NCBI RefSeq assembly: GCF_017305435.1
Contig: NZ_JAFKIP010000009.1
Location: 84,400-148,399 of the forward strand
Direction: 5' to 3'
Length of the DNA: 64,000 nucleotides
From: Microbacterium sp.
Lineage (GTDB): Bacteria; Actinomycetota; Actinomycetes; Actinomycetales; Microbacteriaceae
Below, in pieces: positions 8,418 to 17,211 of the stretch (positions are counted from its first letter, which is position 1; each line of letters begins with the position of its first letter). The notes beneath the pieces were generated by a model that worked only from the letters and a program-made list of their open reading frames with translations, did no database searches and was not told the DNA's origin. Both the position numbers and the translations under genes were made by a program.

Positions 8418-9452
8418 TCAGACGGGGATGACCTCGACGGTCGCCCCGGTCTGCGCGGCGGTGACGATCGCGTCGAGGACGGCGAGGTTCTGCGCGCCCT
8501 CCCGCCCGCTCACGAGCGGCTCCGCTCGGCCCGACACCACATCGGCGAAGTGGCGCAGCTGCTCCGCGTAGGGGCTGGATGCCGCGACGTGCTGTCGCAC
8601 GGGATGCATCTCGGTCGTCCATTCGCGGGGTCCGTCGTGCCGCCAGAGCTCCAACGTCGGCACCGTGAGGGATGCCTCGGTGCCGCCGATGCGGTGCGAT
8701 TCGACGCCGTGTGCGGGGAAACGGGGCGAGTCGCCCGCCGTCAGGTCCCAGCTCCACGGTCCGGCGACGGCATCGGAGATCACGAGACTCCCCAGCGCGC
8801 CGCTCGCGAACGCGAACGACACTGCTCCGGTGTCTTCGACGTCGAGACCGCGCACGGCGCTCGACGACATCGCCGAGACCGCCGTGACCTCGCCGATCAG
8901 GTGACGGAGCAGGTCGATCTCGTGGATCAGATTGATGAGGAACGTGCCGCCTGCGCCGGGTGTGCGGTGCCAGGGGATGTCGAAGTAGTCGTCGGGTTTG
9001 GCGAGGAAGTAGGTGGCGCTCGCCGCGACGATGCGCCCCAGCTCTCCCGAGGCGATGATCTCCTTGGCGCGGACCATCACGGGGTGGTAGCGCCGGTGGT
9101 GACCGACCAGCACCGGCACGCCGCGCGACTCCGATGCGGCGACGAGCCGGCGGGCCTCGTCGAGCGAGCCCGCGATGGGCTTCTCGACGAGGACGGGAAT
9201 CCCCGCCTCGACGAAGTCGAGAGCCTGCGGAACATGCAGTTCGTTGGGCGTTGCGATGATCGCGGCATCCGGCCGTTCCGCGTCGATGAGCGCCCGATGG
9301 TCTCGGTAGTGCACGGCGCCCGACTGTGCAGCGAGGTGCGCTCCCGCGTCGAACGGGTCCGCGACGCCGGCGAGCGTCACCCCACCGGTGTGCAGGACGG
9401 CGTCGACGTGCGTGCGACCGATGGCCCCGGCGCCGACGAGTGCGACTCTCAT
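8418..9452 (-). CDS. Gfo/Idh/MocA-family NAD(P)-dependent oxidoreductase
   Basis: A 344-residue dehydrogenase. The N-terminal Rossmann fold has GAGAIGRTH at residues 7-15, and the EKPIAGS motif near residue 95 is the family signature that places the nicotinamide and a catalytic lysine. The C-terminal alpha/beta domain binds the substrate. Members oxidise or epimerise sugars, inositols or related polyols. It is the last gene of the minus-strand operon YciI-ADH-flavoprotein-Gfo and its start overlaps the flavoprotein stop by 4 bp. Confidence 0.92.
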   Translation of the reverse strand: MRVALVGAGAIGRTHVDAVLHTGGVTLAGVADPFDAGAHLAAQSGAVHYRDHRALIDAERPDAAIIATPNELHVPQALDFVEAGIPVLVEKPIAGSLDEARRLVAASESRGVPVLVGHHRRYHPVMVRAKEIIASGELGRIVAASATYFLAKPDDYFDIPWHRTPGAGGTFLINLIHEIDLLRHLIGEVTAVSAMSSSAVRGLDVEDTGAVSFAFASGALGSLVISDAVAGPWSWDLTAGDSPRFPAHGVESHRIGGTEASLTVPTLELWRHDGPREWTTEMHPVRQHVAASSPYAEQLRHFADVVSGRAEPLVSGREGAQNLAVLDAIVTAAQTGATVEVIPV

Positions 9453-11095
9453 GCGTGTGCCTCCAGAAGGGTGGATGCCGGGAGGCGGTGCGCCCCGGCG
9501 ACGTCGCCTGCCTCGTACGATCGGGCCAGGGCGGAACCGAGCGTCGCTCCGCCGCCCGGATAGGTGTTTCGGAAGACGCCGGCGGCGACGTTTCCCGCGG
9601 CGAAGAGACCCGGCAGCGGCTCACCCGCCCAATCGAGCACGCGGCTGCGCTGGTCGGTGCGGACACCACCGGAGGTGCCGAGCACGCCGGCGTGGAGCGG
9701 AACGGCCGCGAAGGGCGGGGTCTGCAGCGGTGCGAGACAAGGGTTGGGCTCGTGCGTCGCGTCGCCGAGGAAGCGGTCCTGCGGGCTCGACCCACGACCG
9801 AACAGGGTGTCCACGCCGATCTCCGCGTCGGCGTTGAATCGTCGCACGGTCGTCGCGAGGCCTTCCGCGTCGATGCCCGCCGCTTCCGCGAGGCCCTGCA
9901 GGGTATCGGCCGACGTCGCCCAATCCGGCGCGGTGCCGACCGCGGAACCCGCGATCGGGTAGCGCGCGGCGAAGGCCGCGTCGAAGACGAGCCATGCCGG
10001 GGCGTTGCGCGGCCGCCCCGTCGCCGGATCGGTGTCGCCGAACATGCGGCAGGTGTCGTGGTAGGCGAGCGCCTCGTTGACGAAGCGCTCGCCGGCGGCG
10101 TTGACGACGATCGACCCCGGGAGCGTCATCTCGACGTTGCCCATGCGGCCCGACGGCAGCCCGTCGTAGGTCTGGGTCGGGGGAGTGAGGACGGGGACGC
10201 CCCAGATCGCGGTCATGTCGGCGACGGACGCCCCCGCCTCCAGCGCGAGCTCGAGCCCGTCGCCCTCGTTCGAGGGCGCGCTGATGGGCGTCACGGGGAA
10301 CGCGAGGAAGGCCTCGCGCAGGCGCGGGTTCCACTCGAAGCCTCCCGTGGCGAGGACGACGGCGGCGGCGGAGACCGCGCGCCCGCCGAAACCGATGCGC
10401 CACCCGAACCCGGTGCGCTCGAGCGCACCCGCGCGGACGCCGCGGACGACGTCGATGCCGCGGTCGAGGCAGCTCGCGACGAGGGCGCCCACGAGCGCGC
10501 CCCCCATCGTCCGCACGCCGCGATCGCGACGCTCGGCGAGAAGCTCGGGGTCGGGTGCGCGGCCGTTGAGGTCGTCGCGCTCGGCCATCGTCAGGAGCGG
10601 AAAGTACGACGACGGGCGCAGCGCCTCGGCGAGGCCCGGGACGCTCGACGGATCGAACGCGTCGTTGTCCAGGCTGCGGCCGCCCTCGGCGGCGCCCGGC
10701 CACTCACCACGGTAGTCGGGTCGTGCGAGTGCGGTGAGACGAACGCGGGTCGACGACGTGAGGTATTCGATCGCCGCAGCGGCGGTCTCGACGTACCAGT
10801 CGATCGTTCCGGCATCCATCACGTGCCCCGACGACGCCGCGAGATATGCGCGCCCCGCGGCGGTGTTGTCGCGGAACCCGGCGCGGGCGGCACGAGCGGT
10901 CGCGGGCGCCCAGATGACTCCGCCGCCGGCGCACGTCGTCCCGCCGAGGAGGTCGGCCTTCTCCGCGACGCAGACGCGCGCCCCGGCATCCGCCGCGCGC
11001 AGCGCCGCGACGAGCCCCGCGGCGCCCGATCCGAGCACCAGCACATCGACGCCCTCGGGCAGGTTCTCGGCGCCGATGAGGAGTCGCCCGGTCAT
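9449..11095 (-). CDS. FAD-dependent oxidoreductase, KstD/fumarate-reductase type (first of three)
   Basis: A 548-residue flavoprotein. VLGSGAAGLVAALRA at residues 19-33 is the dinucleotide-binding GxGxxG motif, followed by the FAD ribose-binding E (VAEKADLLGG). NVAAGVFRNTYPGGGATLG near residue 515 is the C-terminal FAD loop typical of 3-ketosteroid delta-1-dehydrogenase, tricarballylate dehydrogenase and urocanate/fumarate reductases. Such enzymes introduce or reduce a C=C bond next to a carbonyl. The start at 11095 overlaps the upstream alcohol dehydrogenase stop (ATGA). Only distantly similar by eye to the two other flavoproteins at 17-21 kb. Substrate unknown. Confidence 0.88.
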   Translation of the reverse strand: MTGRLLIGAENLPEGVDVLVLGSGAAGLVAALRAADAGARVCVAEKADLLGGTTCAGGGVIWAPATARAARAGFRDNTAAGRAYLAASSGHVMDAGTIDWYVETAAAAIEYLTSSTRVRLTALARPDYRGEWPGAAEGGRSLDNDAFDPSSVPGLAEALRPSSYFPLLTMAERDDLNGRAPDPELLAERRDRGVRTMGGALVGALVASCLDRGIDVVRGVRAGALERTGFGWRIGFGGRAVSAAAVVLATGGFEWNPRLREAFLAFPVTPISAPSNEGDGLELALEAGASVADMTAIWGVPVLTPPTQTYDGLPSGRMGNVEMTLPGSIVVNAAGERFVNEALAYHDTCRMFGDTDPATGRPRNAPAWLVFDAAFAARYPIAGSAVGTAPDWATSADTLQGLAEAAGIDAEGLATTVRRFNADAEIGVDTLFGRGSSPQDRFLGDATHEPNPCLAPLQTPPFAAVPLHAGVLGTSGGVRTDQRSRVLDWAGEPLPGLFAAGNVAAGVFRNTYPGGGATLGSALARSYEAGDVAGAHRLPASTLLEAHA

Positions 11096-12141
11096 GCGAG
11101 CACCGCCGCCTGGGTCGCCGCCGGCATCAGGACGATGATCTTCCCGGACGGGATGCCGGGGTCGGCCATCGTGCGGAACGCCTCCTCGAGGTCCTCGAAC
11201 GCGAAACGGTGGGTCACGAGCGCCGCGACGGCGCCGGGATGCCGCGCGAGGAGCGCGAGCCCGTCGGGGATCAGCCCGAGACTGTTGCGGCTGCCGCGCA
11301 GGTCGATCTCTTTGTCGGTGAGGTCTTTGATCGTGATCTGCGCAGCGCGCGGCGAGATGCCGACCTGGACGATGCGCCCGGCGGATCCCACGAGCCGGAT
11401 GGCGTTCTCCAGCGACGCGGGCACGCCGGTCGCCTCGATGACGATGTCCGGCCCGGCGCCATCGGTCAGATCGGCGATGCGTGCGGCCTGATCGACATCG
11501 GGGAAGCCCGCGCCGACCTGGAGGGCGACCGCAGCGCCGAACCGCTCGGCGAGGGCGACCCGGTTCGGATCGGTGTCGGCAGCGATGACGGTGACGCCGC
11601 GTTCGCTCAGTGCGAGCGCGGCGAGCAGCCCGATCGGTCCGCAGCCGAGCACCAGCGCGACCGCGCCCGCGGCGGGTTCGGCGCGGCTGACCGCCTGGAG
11701 CGAGATCGAGGTGGGCTCGCCCAGGGCCGCGATCTCCAGGGGAAGGTCCTTGGGCACGCGGTGCACGCGCGCCGCGGGGACGCTCAGCACCTCCACGAAC
11801 CCGCCGTCCTCGTAGCAGCCGAGGACGGAGAGCCGTGCGCACACGTTCGATCTGCCGCGGCGGCACGCGCGGCACGAGCCGCACGCGACGAGAGGGTCGA
11901 CGGCGACGCGGTCGCCGGCATCGAAGTCGGTTCCCACTGCTGCGTCGATGACGACGCCGGACAGCTCGTGCCCCTGGATGAGGGGCAGATCCGTCGGGAA
12001 GTCGTCTTCGAAGATGTGCAGATCGGTGCCGCACAGGCTGACCGCGTGCACGGCGACGCGCACCTCCCCGGGGCGGACGGCGGGCTCGGGCTCCTCGGCG
12101 AACGCGATGCGCTCGGCGCCGACGGTGCGGGCGACGCGCAT
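11092..12141 (-). CDS. Zinc-dependent medium-chain alcohol dehydrogenase (sorbitol/threonine DH-like)
   Basis: A ~349-residue MDR-family enzyme. Catalytic zinc ligands are seen in LCGTDLH and GHELSG, and the structural zinc lobe in CGSCRACRRGRSNVC (residues about 90-105). The Rossmann motif is VLGCGPIGLLAALAL near residue 168. It would oxidise a secondary alcohol with NAD(P). The ATG at 12141 shares TGATG with the stop of the YciI gene; a GTG one codon upstream is also possible. Second gene of the operon. Confidence 0.92.
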   Translation of the reverse strand: MRVARTVGAERIAFAEEPEPAVRPGEVRVAVHAVSLCGTDLHIFEDDFPTDLPLIQGHELSGVVIDAAVGTDFDAGDRVAVDPLVACGSCRACRRGRSNVCARLSVLGCYEDGGFVEVLSVPAARVHRVPKDLPLEIAALGEPTSISLQAVSRAEPAAGAVALVLGCGPIGLLAALALSERGVTVIAADTDPNRVALAERFGAAVALQVGAGFPDVDQAARIADLTDGAGPDIVIEATGVPASLENAIRLVGSAGRIVQVGISPRAAQITIKDLTDKEIDLRGSRNSLGLIPDGLALLARHPGAVAALVTHRFAFEDLEEAFRTMADPGIPSGKIIVLMPAATQAAVLA

Positions 12142-12431
12142 CACGCCGCCGTCCGCGGGTCGAAGAACACGTTCCAGGTCGCGATGGTGCGCGCCTCGAT
12201 GAGCCCGGCCTCCGCGAACGGATCGTCGTCGAGGCGCGCGGCGAGCGTCGACTCATCGGTGTCCTCGAAGACGAGGAGGGCGCGCGGCTCATCGCCGGCG
12301 AGGGGGCCGCTCATGTACAGCAGGCCCGCGTGGTGCAGCCCCTCGAGGAAGGCGAGGTGGGCGGGTCGGTGCGTTGCGCGGTCGTTCTCGCTGTTCGCGC
12401 GGTAGGCGTAGGTGACGGCGAACGTCGGCAT
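12141..12431 (-). CDS. YciI-like protein
   Basis: A 96-residue single-domain protein of the YciI/dimeric ferredoxin-like fold. The conserved R...H..HL pattern is present (RATHRPAHLAFLEGLHHAG), as is the closing DDPF..AGL...ARTI block. Relatives include small chlorophenol-pathway proteins and isomerase- or dehydrochlorinase-like enzymes, but most are uncharacterised. AAAGGAG lies at good distance before the ATG. It opens the four-gene minus-strand operon that ends with the Gfo/Idh gene. Confidence 0.85.
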   Translation of the reverse strand: MPTFAVTYAYRANSENDRATHRPAHLAFLEGLHHAGLLYMSGPLAGDEPRALLVFEDTDESTLAARLDDDPFAEAGLIEARTIATWNVFFDPRTAA

Positions 12432-12476
12432 GACGACTCCTTTGTCGGGGTGGTTGTCGCTTCAGTATGTGACGCC

Positions 12477-12494
12477 GATAGTGTGAACAGAACG
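12477..12494. promoter_or_regulatory. 18-bp motif shared with the 21.6-kb operon promoter
   Basis: Written on the minus strand, CGTTCTGTTCACACTATC sits about 50 bp upstream of the YciI start. It matches 16 of 18 positions with 21621-21638, upstream of the flavoprotein operon. In both places it lies in the probable -35 region. A common regulator is inferred. Confidence 0.55.
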
Positions 12495-12517
12495 ACTGAA
12501 TTCGTCATTGTTTATGC

Positions 12518-12546
12518 TTGCAGGCCGTCTTATTGCTCGCTACCGT
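12518..12546 (+). promoter_or_regulatory. Promoter of the SDR gene, probably leaderless
   Basis: TTGCAG (12518-12523) and TACCGT (12541-12546) are separated by exactly 17 bp. The -10 ends 7 bp before the ATG at 12554, so transcription would start at the start codon. Divergent from the YciI operon. Confidence 0.5.
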
Positions 12547-12553
12547 GAGGCGC

Positions 12554-13294
12554 ATGTCACAGGTGACCTTCGATTTCCATGGCTCTCACGTCATCATCAC
12601 GGGAGGGGCGCGCGGCATCGGTGCCGGCATCGGAGCCCTCTTCGCGGCCTCCGGTGCGGCGGTCGCCGTCTGGGATCGCGATCCCGATGCGTTCCGCGGA
12701 GACTGGGAGCCGGCCGCGCTGATCCGCGCCGACGTCACCGACGAGGCTTCTCTGCAGGCGGCCTTCGCCGAGACGCTCGAGCTGTTCGGGTCGGTCGACA
12801 TCGTCGTCTCGTCGGCGGGCATCACCGGGCCCGTGGCCCCGCTGTGGGAGTACGGGGCCGACGACTGGCGACGTGTCGTCGACCTCGACCTCACCGGCGC
12901 GTTCCTGACCGCCAAGACGGTCGTGCCGCACCTGCGTGAGCGCGGGTACGGCCGTGTGATCACCGTGGCCTCGATCGCGGGCAAGGAGGCCACCGCGTCG
13001 CTGTCCGCCTACACGGCCGCCAAGCACGGCGTGGTCGGGATGACCAAGGTGCTGGCGCGCGAGCTCATCTCCGACGGCGTCACGGTCAATGCGATCGCCC
13101 CGGTGATGGTGCGCACCGAGCTGTTCGCTCAGCTGACCGACGAGTTCATCGAGCGGACCCGCGCGCTCATCCCGCTCGGCAGGTTCCTCACGGTCGAGGA
13201 GGTCGCCGCGACCGTCGCGTGGATCGCAAGCGATCAGTGCGGATTCACGACGGGGGCGACGTTCGACCTCTCCGGCGGTCGCGCCGACTACTGA
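12554..13294 (+). CDS. Short-chain dehydrogenase/reductase
   Basis: A 246-residue classical SDR. GGARGIGAGIG near residue 15 is the NAD(P)-binding TGxxxGIG variant. SSAGI follows beta-4, the catalytic tetrad includes S near VASIAG and YTAAK at about residue 155, and NAIAP follows beta-6. The start at 12554 is preferred over one 12 codons upstream because the SDR fold begins right after it and the promoter abuts it. It is the only plus-strand gene of the catabolic cluster, divergent from one operon and overlapping by 7 bp the 3' end of the QsuD-like gene of the other. Confidence 0.93.
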   Translation: MSQVTFDFHGSHVIITGGARGIGAGIGALFAASGAAVAVWDRDPDAFRGDWEPAALIRADVTDEASLQAAFAETLELFGSVDIVVSSAGITGPVAPLWEYGADDWRRVVDLDLTGAFLTAKTVVPHLRERGYGRVITVASIAGKEATASLSAYTAAKHGVVGMTKVLARELISDGVTVNAIAPVMVRTELFAQLTDEFIERTRALIPLGRFLTVEEVAATVAWIASDQCGFTTGATFDLSGGRADY

Positions 13295-14172
13295 GCGGCG
13301 CTGGTCGCCACGCCGGCTGCGCCGCTCAGCTCCAGGAAGTGGGCGCGCATCCGGTCGCGGTCGGGCTCGACGCCCGTGATGAGACGGAAGGTGTCGGCCG
13401 CCTGGCTCGCGACCATCCGTCCGCCGTCGAGGACGGCGCAGCCGAGTGCGCTCGCCGCGTCGAGCAGTTCGGTGTGCAGAGGCCGGTAGATCGCGTCGGC
13501 GACCCACAGGCGTTCGTGCAGCAGCGCCGGGTCGATGGGGGTGCCCGGGTGTCCCACCATCCCGACGGGGGTGGCGTTGACCAGGCCGTCGGACGCGGCC
13601 ACGGCATCCGCGACCTGGTCCGTGCCGATCGGAGTGATCCGGGCGTCGGGGAACGCGGCGCCCAGTGCGTCACGCACGGCCGCCGCTCGGGTGACCACGG
13701 GATCAAACACCGAGAGCCGTCGGGTTCCCGCGCGCAGGAGCGCGTAGGCGATAGCGGATCCGGCGCCGCCGGACCCCAGCAGCACGACATCGTCCAGGTC
13801 GGGGTCGTCGAGACCGGTTCGCAGCCCCGCGGCGAAGCCGGAATGGTCGGTGTTGTGCCCGATCGCGCGCCCGTCCCGGAAGAGGATCGTGTTGACCGCC
13901 CCGAGGAGCCGCGCATCGGCCGACAGGTCGTCCAGCGCCTCCCACACCGTCTGCTTGCACGGATGCGTGACGTTGAGCGCGTCGTACCCGAGACGTCGCG
14001 CCGCTGCGACGAGCTCGGCGGCCCCCTCGGGGGCGACGCCGAGCTCGTCGATGTCGATGGTGCGATAGAGGTAGCGGATGCCGAGGGCATCGGCTTCGCG
14101 CTCATGGAGCGCCGGCGTGGACGAGGTGCCGATGCCAGAGCCGATCAGTCCGACGAGGTACGCGTGCGACAT
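13288..14172 (-). CDS. Quinate/shikimate dehydrogenase (QsuD-like)
   Basis: A 294-residue AroE-fold enzyme. The N-terminal substrate domain has the NVTHPCKQ motif (catalytic lysine) and GHNTDHSGF (catalytic aspartate), and the Rossmann domain has GSGGAGSA. The sequence pattern follows the catabolic QsuD subgroup of Corynebacterium as I remember it more closely than biosynthetic AroE, so oxidation of quinate or shikimate with NAD is expected. AGGAGA precedes the ATG. It is the last gene of the long minus-strand operon and lies downstream of an MHS-family transporter. Confidence 0.88.
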   Translation of the reverse strand: MSHAYLVGLIGSGIGTSSTPALHEREADALGIRYLYRTIDIDELGVAPEGAAELVAAARRLGYDALNVTHPCKQTVWEALDDLSADARLLGAVNTILFRDGRAIGHNTDHSGFAAGLRTGLDDPDLDDVVLLGSGGAGSAIAYALLRAGTRRLSVFDPVVTRAAAVRDALGAAFPDARITPIGTDQVADAVAASDGLVNATPVGMVGHPGTPIDPALLHERLWVADAIYRPLHTELLDAASALGCAVLDGGRMVASQAADTFRLITGVEPDRDRMRAHFLELSGAAGVATSAAQ

Positions 14173-14213
14173 GGTCTCTCCTGACGATGACGATGATGGT
14201 GACGAAGATGAGC

Positions 14214-14244
14214 GGGGCTCGCATCCGCAGCGGATGCGAGCCCC
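14214..14244 (-). terminator. Hairpin between transporter and dehydrogenase genes
   Basis: A perfect 14-bp inverted repeat with a 3-base loop (14214-14227 / 14231-14244) lies between the MHS transporter stop and the QsuD-like start. No T-run follows on either strand. It could attenuate read-through into the dehydrogenase gene or stabilise the upstream message. Confidence 0.6.
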
Positions 14245-14257
14245 GTCGGGGTGCGGT

Positions 14258-15667
14258 TCAGCGCCGCCCGAGGCGGTCGTAGGGCGTCGTGCGCACCGAC
14301 TGAGTGAGCGGCTCTCCCGACTCCTCGCGGCGGTCGATCTCGGTGAGCTGACGTCGCGTGAGACCGAGCCGCGCCGTGGGCGTGAAGGCCGTCTCCGGCG
14401 CGAACAGAGTCGCGATGCCGGAGACCACGATGATGCCGATCGTGAAGAACGCGACGGCCGGCCAGTTGTTCTCGTTGCCTTCGCCGGTCACGAAGCCCTG
14501 CGCGATCGCGGGGGTGAACCCGGCCAGCAGCAGCCCCAGCATGAGGCTCACCGCCATGCCGGTGTAGCGCACCCGTGCCGGGAACTGCTCCGGGAAGTAG
14601 GCGGGGTACACCGAGTTCGACAGCGTGTACGCGAAGCCGATCAGGAAGATGCTGAGGGTCCAGACGAGCGGCATGTTCGCGGCATCCACCGCTGCCAGCA
14701 GCGCGTAGATCGTGATCGACTGCAGCACGAGGCCGATGAGGAACACCGGCTTGCGCCCGAATCGGTCGGAGAGGGCGCCGGCGACGGGGCCGAAGCACAC
14801 GGCGGCGAAGTTCGCGACGGTGATGATGACGAGCATCTCTGCGCGGGGAATCCCGGCGACCGTGGTGCCGTACGCCAGGACGAAGACGTTGAACATCGTG
14901 TTCACCGCGGCGAAGATCGCCATCAGCGTGACGCGCAGAACGGTGCCGCCGTTGTAACGCAGGAGCGTGACGAGGGGGATCTTGGGCGCCTCGTCGGAGT
15001 CCTTCGTCTCCTCGAAGACCTCGGGCTCGTCGAGCATGCGGCGCAGGACGATCGCGACGACGGTGACGAGAAGCGACGCCCAGAACGGCACGCGCCAGCC
15101 CCACGACAGCAGTGCCTCTTCCGGCATCGCGGCGACCGGGATGAACACGAGGCTCGAGATGACGATGCCGAACATGATGCCGCTCATCGTCCAGCTGGTG
15201 AAGAAGCCGCGGCGGCGGTCGGGTGCGTGCTCGAGGGTCAGCGCGCTCGACCCGGGGGACTCGCCGCCGGCGGAGACGCCCTGCACCAGTCGCAGCGCGA
15301 CGATGATGATCGGCGCGGCGACGCCGATCGCATCCCACGTGGGCAGGCAGCCGACGAGGAACGTTGCGACGCCCATGATCGACAGGCACGCCAGAAGCGC
15401 CTTCTTGCGCCCCCACCGGTCGCCGATGTGTCCCCACAGCACGGCGCCGAAGGGGCGTGCGACGTAGGCGACGCCGACCGTCGCGAACGAGAGCAGCGTC
15501 GCGACGCCGGGCTCGCCCGCGGGGAAGAAGAGGTGCGGGAAGATCAGCGCCGCTGCCGACGCGTAGATGAAGAAGTCGTAGTACTCGAGTGCACTGCCGA
15601 CGAAGCCGGAGATCGCCGCGATCTTCGCGTTGTTCTTCTGCGGTGGGTGGGATGTCGTCCTTGACAT
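14258..15667 (-). CDS. MFS transporter, metabolite:H+ symporter (MHS/ShiA-like) family
   Basis: A 469-residue, 12-helix major facilitator. The loop 2-3 signature GHIGDRWGRKK is present, with its half-repeat GALSDRFGRKP in the second half, and the RLVQGVSAGGE motif in helix 4-5 is typical of MHS symporters such as ShiA, KgtP and CitA. These import organic acids with protons. Placement directly before the QsuD-like dehydrogenase makes a shikimate- or quinate-like carboxylate the likely cargo. Substrate is inferred from context only. Confidence 0.9.
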   Translation of the reverse strand: MSRTTSHPPQKNNAKIAAISGFVGSALEYYDFFIYASAAALIFPHLFFPAGEPGVATLLSFATVGVAYVARPFGAVLWGHIGDRWGRKKALLACLSIMGVATFLVGCLPTWDAIGVAAPIIIVALRLVQGVSAGGESPGSSALTLEHAPDRRRGFFTSWTMSGIMFGIVISSLVFIPVAAMPEEALLSWGWRVPFWASLLVTVVAIVLRRMLDEPEVFEETKDSDEAPKIPLVTLLRYNGGTVLRVTLMAIFAAVNTMFNVFVLAYGTTVAGIPRAEMLVIITVANFAAVCFGPVAGALSDRFGRKPVFLIGLVLQSITIYALLAAVDAANMPLVWTLSIFLIGFAYTLSNSVYPAYFPEQFPARVRYTGMAVSLMLGLLLAGFTPAIAQGFVTGEGNENNWPAVAFFTIGIIVVSGIATLFAPETAFTPTARLGLTRRQLTEIDRREESGEPLTQSVRTTPYDRLGRR

Positions 15668-15747
15668 GGCTGAGGCCTTCGCTCGTGGCGTCGCTCCGCG
15701 GCGCCGTTGATCTGCGGGATGGGACGGATGCCGGGGCGATCCGTTCC

Positions 15748-15788
15748 GAACAGAGTGCCAGCGTAATTGTGTGGCGTCCAGAACAGAG
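15748..15788. promoter_or_regulatory. Two GAACAGAG direct repeats, 33 bp apart, before the MHS gene
   Basis: GAACAGAG occurs at 15748-15755 and 15781-15788, exactly three helical turns apart, in the 149-bp gap between the LysR gene and the transporter. A regulator binding one face of the helix is a reasonable inference. The rest of the gap shows nothing else recognisable. Confidence 0.35.
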
Positions 15789-15816
15789 TTTGTCTGAGAC
15801 TAGGCGTCAAAGGCTC

Positions 15817-16743
15817 TCAAATTGTCGGCGTGGGAAGGATGCGCTCGGACAGCTCGAGCACGGCCCGGACGGCGGCCGTCTGCTCGTCCTCCATCCACGC
15901 GATGCCGTGCTGCATGTACTGCGGCGGGTCCTCCAGCGGAACCCAGCGCGCTCCCTCCGGCATGATCGAGGCGAGGTCCTGCGCCGTGATCGTCACCCCG
16001 AGACCGGCGGCGACGAAGGTCAGCATCATGTACGGGTCGGCCATCTCCTGTGTGATGCGCGGCCGGAAGCCCGCCGCGACGCAGCATCGGATGAGCCCCT
16101 CGGCCATCGCGGAGGATCCGTCGAGCGGCATCGACAGGAAATCGTCCTCCGCGAGTCGACGTAGTGAGAGCGTGGTCTCCTCGGCGAGAGGGTGGTCGAC
16201 CGGGAGCACGGCGCCGAACTCGGTGCGGGCGATCAGGCGCGCCGCCACGCCGCTCGTCGCGATCGGGAGTCCGACGAACGCGATGTCCAGAACGCCGGTG
16301 CGCAGTTTCGCCAGCCCGTCACCGGTGCTCACACGGCTGACCAGTTGCAGGTCGATGTCGGGGAGCTCGCGCCGCACGGCGCGGGCGAGGGCAGGCAGCG
16401 TCAGATGGTTGAACGCGCCGGAGAAACCGATCCGGACACTGCCGTGAACCGACCCCGATGCGGCGCGCGCGGCCTCGGTGGCCAGAGACAGATCCTGGAT
16501 GACGCGGTATGCCATCGGCAGCAGAGCCCGTCCGGCAGGGGTGAGAGCGACGCTGCGCGTATTCCGCTCGAACAGCTCTGTGCCGATGCTGGCTTCGAGC
16601 CTGCGGATCGTCTGGCTCAGCGGTGACTGTGCGACGTGGAGCCGGGCGGCGGCACGGCCGAAGTGCAGTTCCTCGGCGACGACGACGAACGCTTCCAGCC
16701 ACCGGATCTCCACGTCGCGAGCATAGCGGCCGTCGGATGCCAC
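15817..16743 (-). CDS. LysR-family transcriptional regulator
   Basis: A 298-308 residue LysR regulator. The N-terminal winged HTH (AFVVVAEELHFGRAAARLHVAQSP, then QTIRRLEASIGTELFERN) is textbook, followed by a two-lobed ligand domain. A GTG at 16713 gives the typical V-E-I-R-W-L-E-A-F start and is equally likely; the ATG at 16743 adds ten residues. It follows the VOC gene by 9 bp in the same direction and precedes the MHS transporter. By analogy to QsuR it may activate the surrounding genes with a pathway intermediate as ligand. Confidence 0.9.
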   Translation of the reverse strand: MASDGRYARDVEIRWLEAFVVVAEELHFGRAAARLHVAQSPLSQTIRRLEASIGTELFERNTRSVALTPAGRALLPMAYRVIQDLSLATEAARAASGSVHGSVRIGFSGAFNHLTLPALARAVRRELPDIDLQLVSRVSTGDGLAKLRTGVLDIAFVGLPIATSGVAARLIARTEFGAVLPVDHPLAEETTLSLRRLAEDDFLSMPLDGSSAMAEGLIRCCVAAGFRPRITQEMADPYMMLTFVAAGLGVTITAQDLASIMPEGARWVPLEDPPQYMQHGIAWMEDEQTAAVRAVLELSERILPTPTI

Positions 16744-16752
16744 GGGAGAGCC

Positions 16753-17211
16753 CTACGCCGGCGTCGACAGGATCTCGAGGAAGAACCCGAGTGACGGGCG
16801 TGCATCGAAGTACGCGTATCGGACGCCGCCGCCGCGGACCGAGTCGCCCTCTTGGTGAACGGGCACGCCGATGGCGCCCATCGCCGCGACGACGGCATCG
16901 TGATCGGTCACCGCGAACCGGATGTGATGCAGGCCCGACCCGTGTTCGTCGACGAACTCCTGCCAGATGTCCGGGCCGCCCCGCGGCGAGAGGAATTCGA
17001 GCTCGATGCCGAACAGGTCGTAGAAGACGACGTCGACCTCGGTGTCGATGCGCGTACCGCGGTACGCCGCACCGACATAGCGATTGGTGACGCGGATGCG
17101 GGGCTCGAGGCCGAAGATCGCGCGCATGCCGGCGATGGCCGCGTCGGGATCGGCGACGACGATCCCGATCTGGTCGAGCGACGAGGCGAGCGTGCGCAGG
17201 TTCTCGGTCAT
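16753..17211 (-). CDS. VOC-family (glyoxalase/methylmalonyl-CoA epimerase-like) protein
   Basis: A 152-residue protein with two betaalphabetabetabeta modules. Likely metal ligands are H in GLHHIRFAV (about residue 95) and glutamates in ELEFLSP and FFLEIL. The first-strand ligand position reads Q (DQIGIVV) where glyoxalase-type enzymes often have H or Q. It is the last gene of the flavoprotein operon, its start overlapping the preceding stop by 4 bp. VOC enzymes carry out isomerisation, epimerisation or ring-opening with a divalent metal. A link with the TIM-barrel protein upstream is possible, because QsuB-type dehydroshikimate dehydratases fuse a TIM barrel with VOC-like domains. Confidence 0.82.
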   Translation of the reverse strand: MTENLRTLASSLDQIGIVVADPDAAIAGMRAIFGLEPRIRVTNRYVGAAYRGTRIDTEVDVVFYDLFGIELEFLSPRGGPDIWQEFVDEHGSGLHHIRFAVTDHDAVVAAMGAIGVPVHQEGDSVRGGGVRYAYFDARPSLGFFLEILSTPA

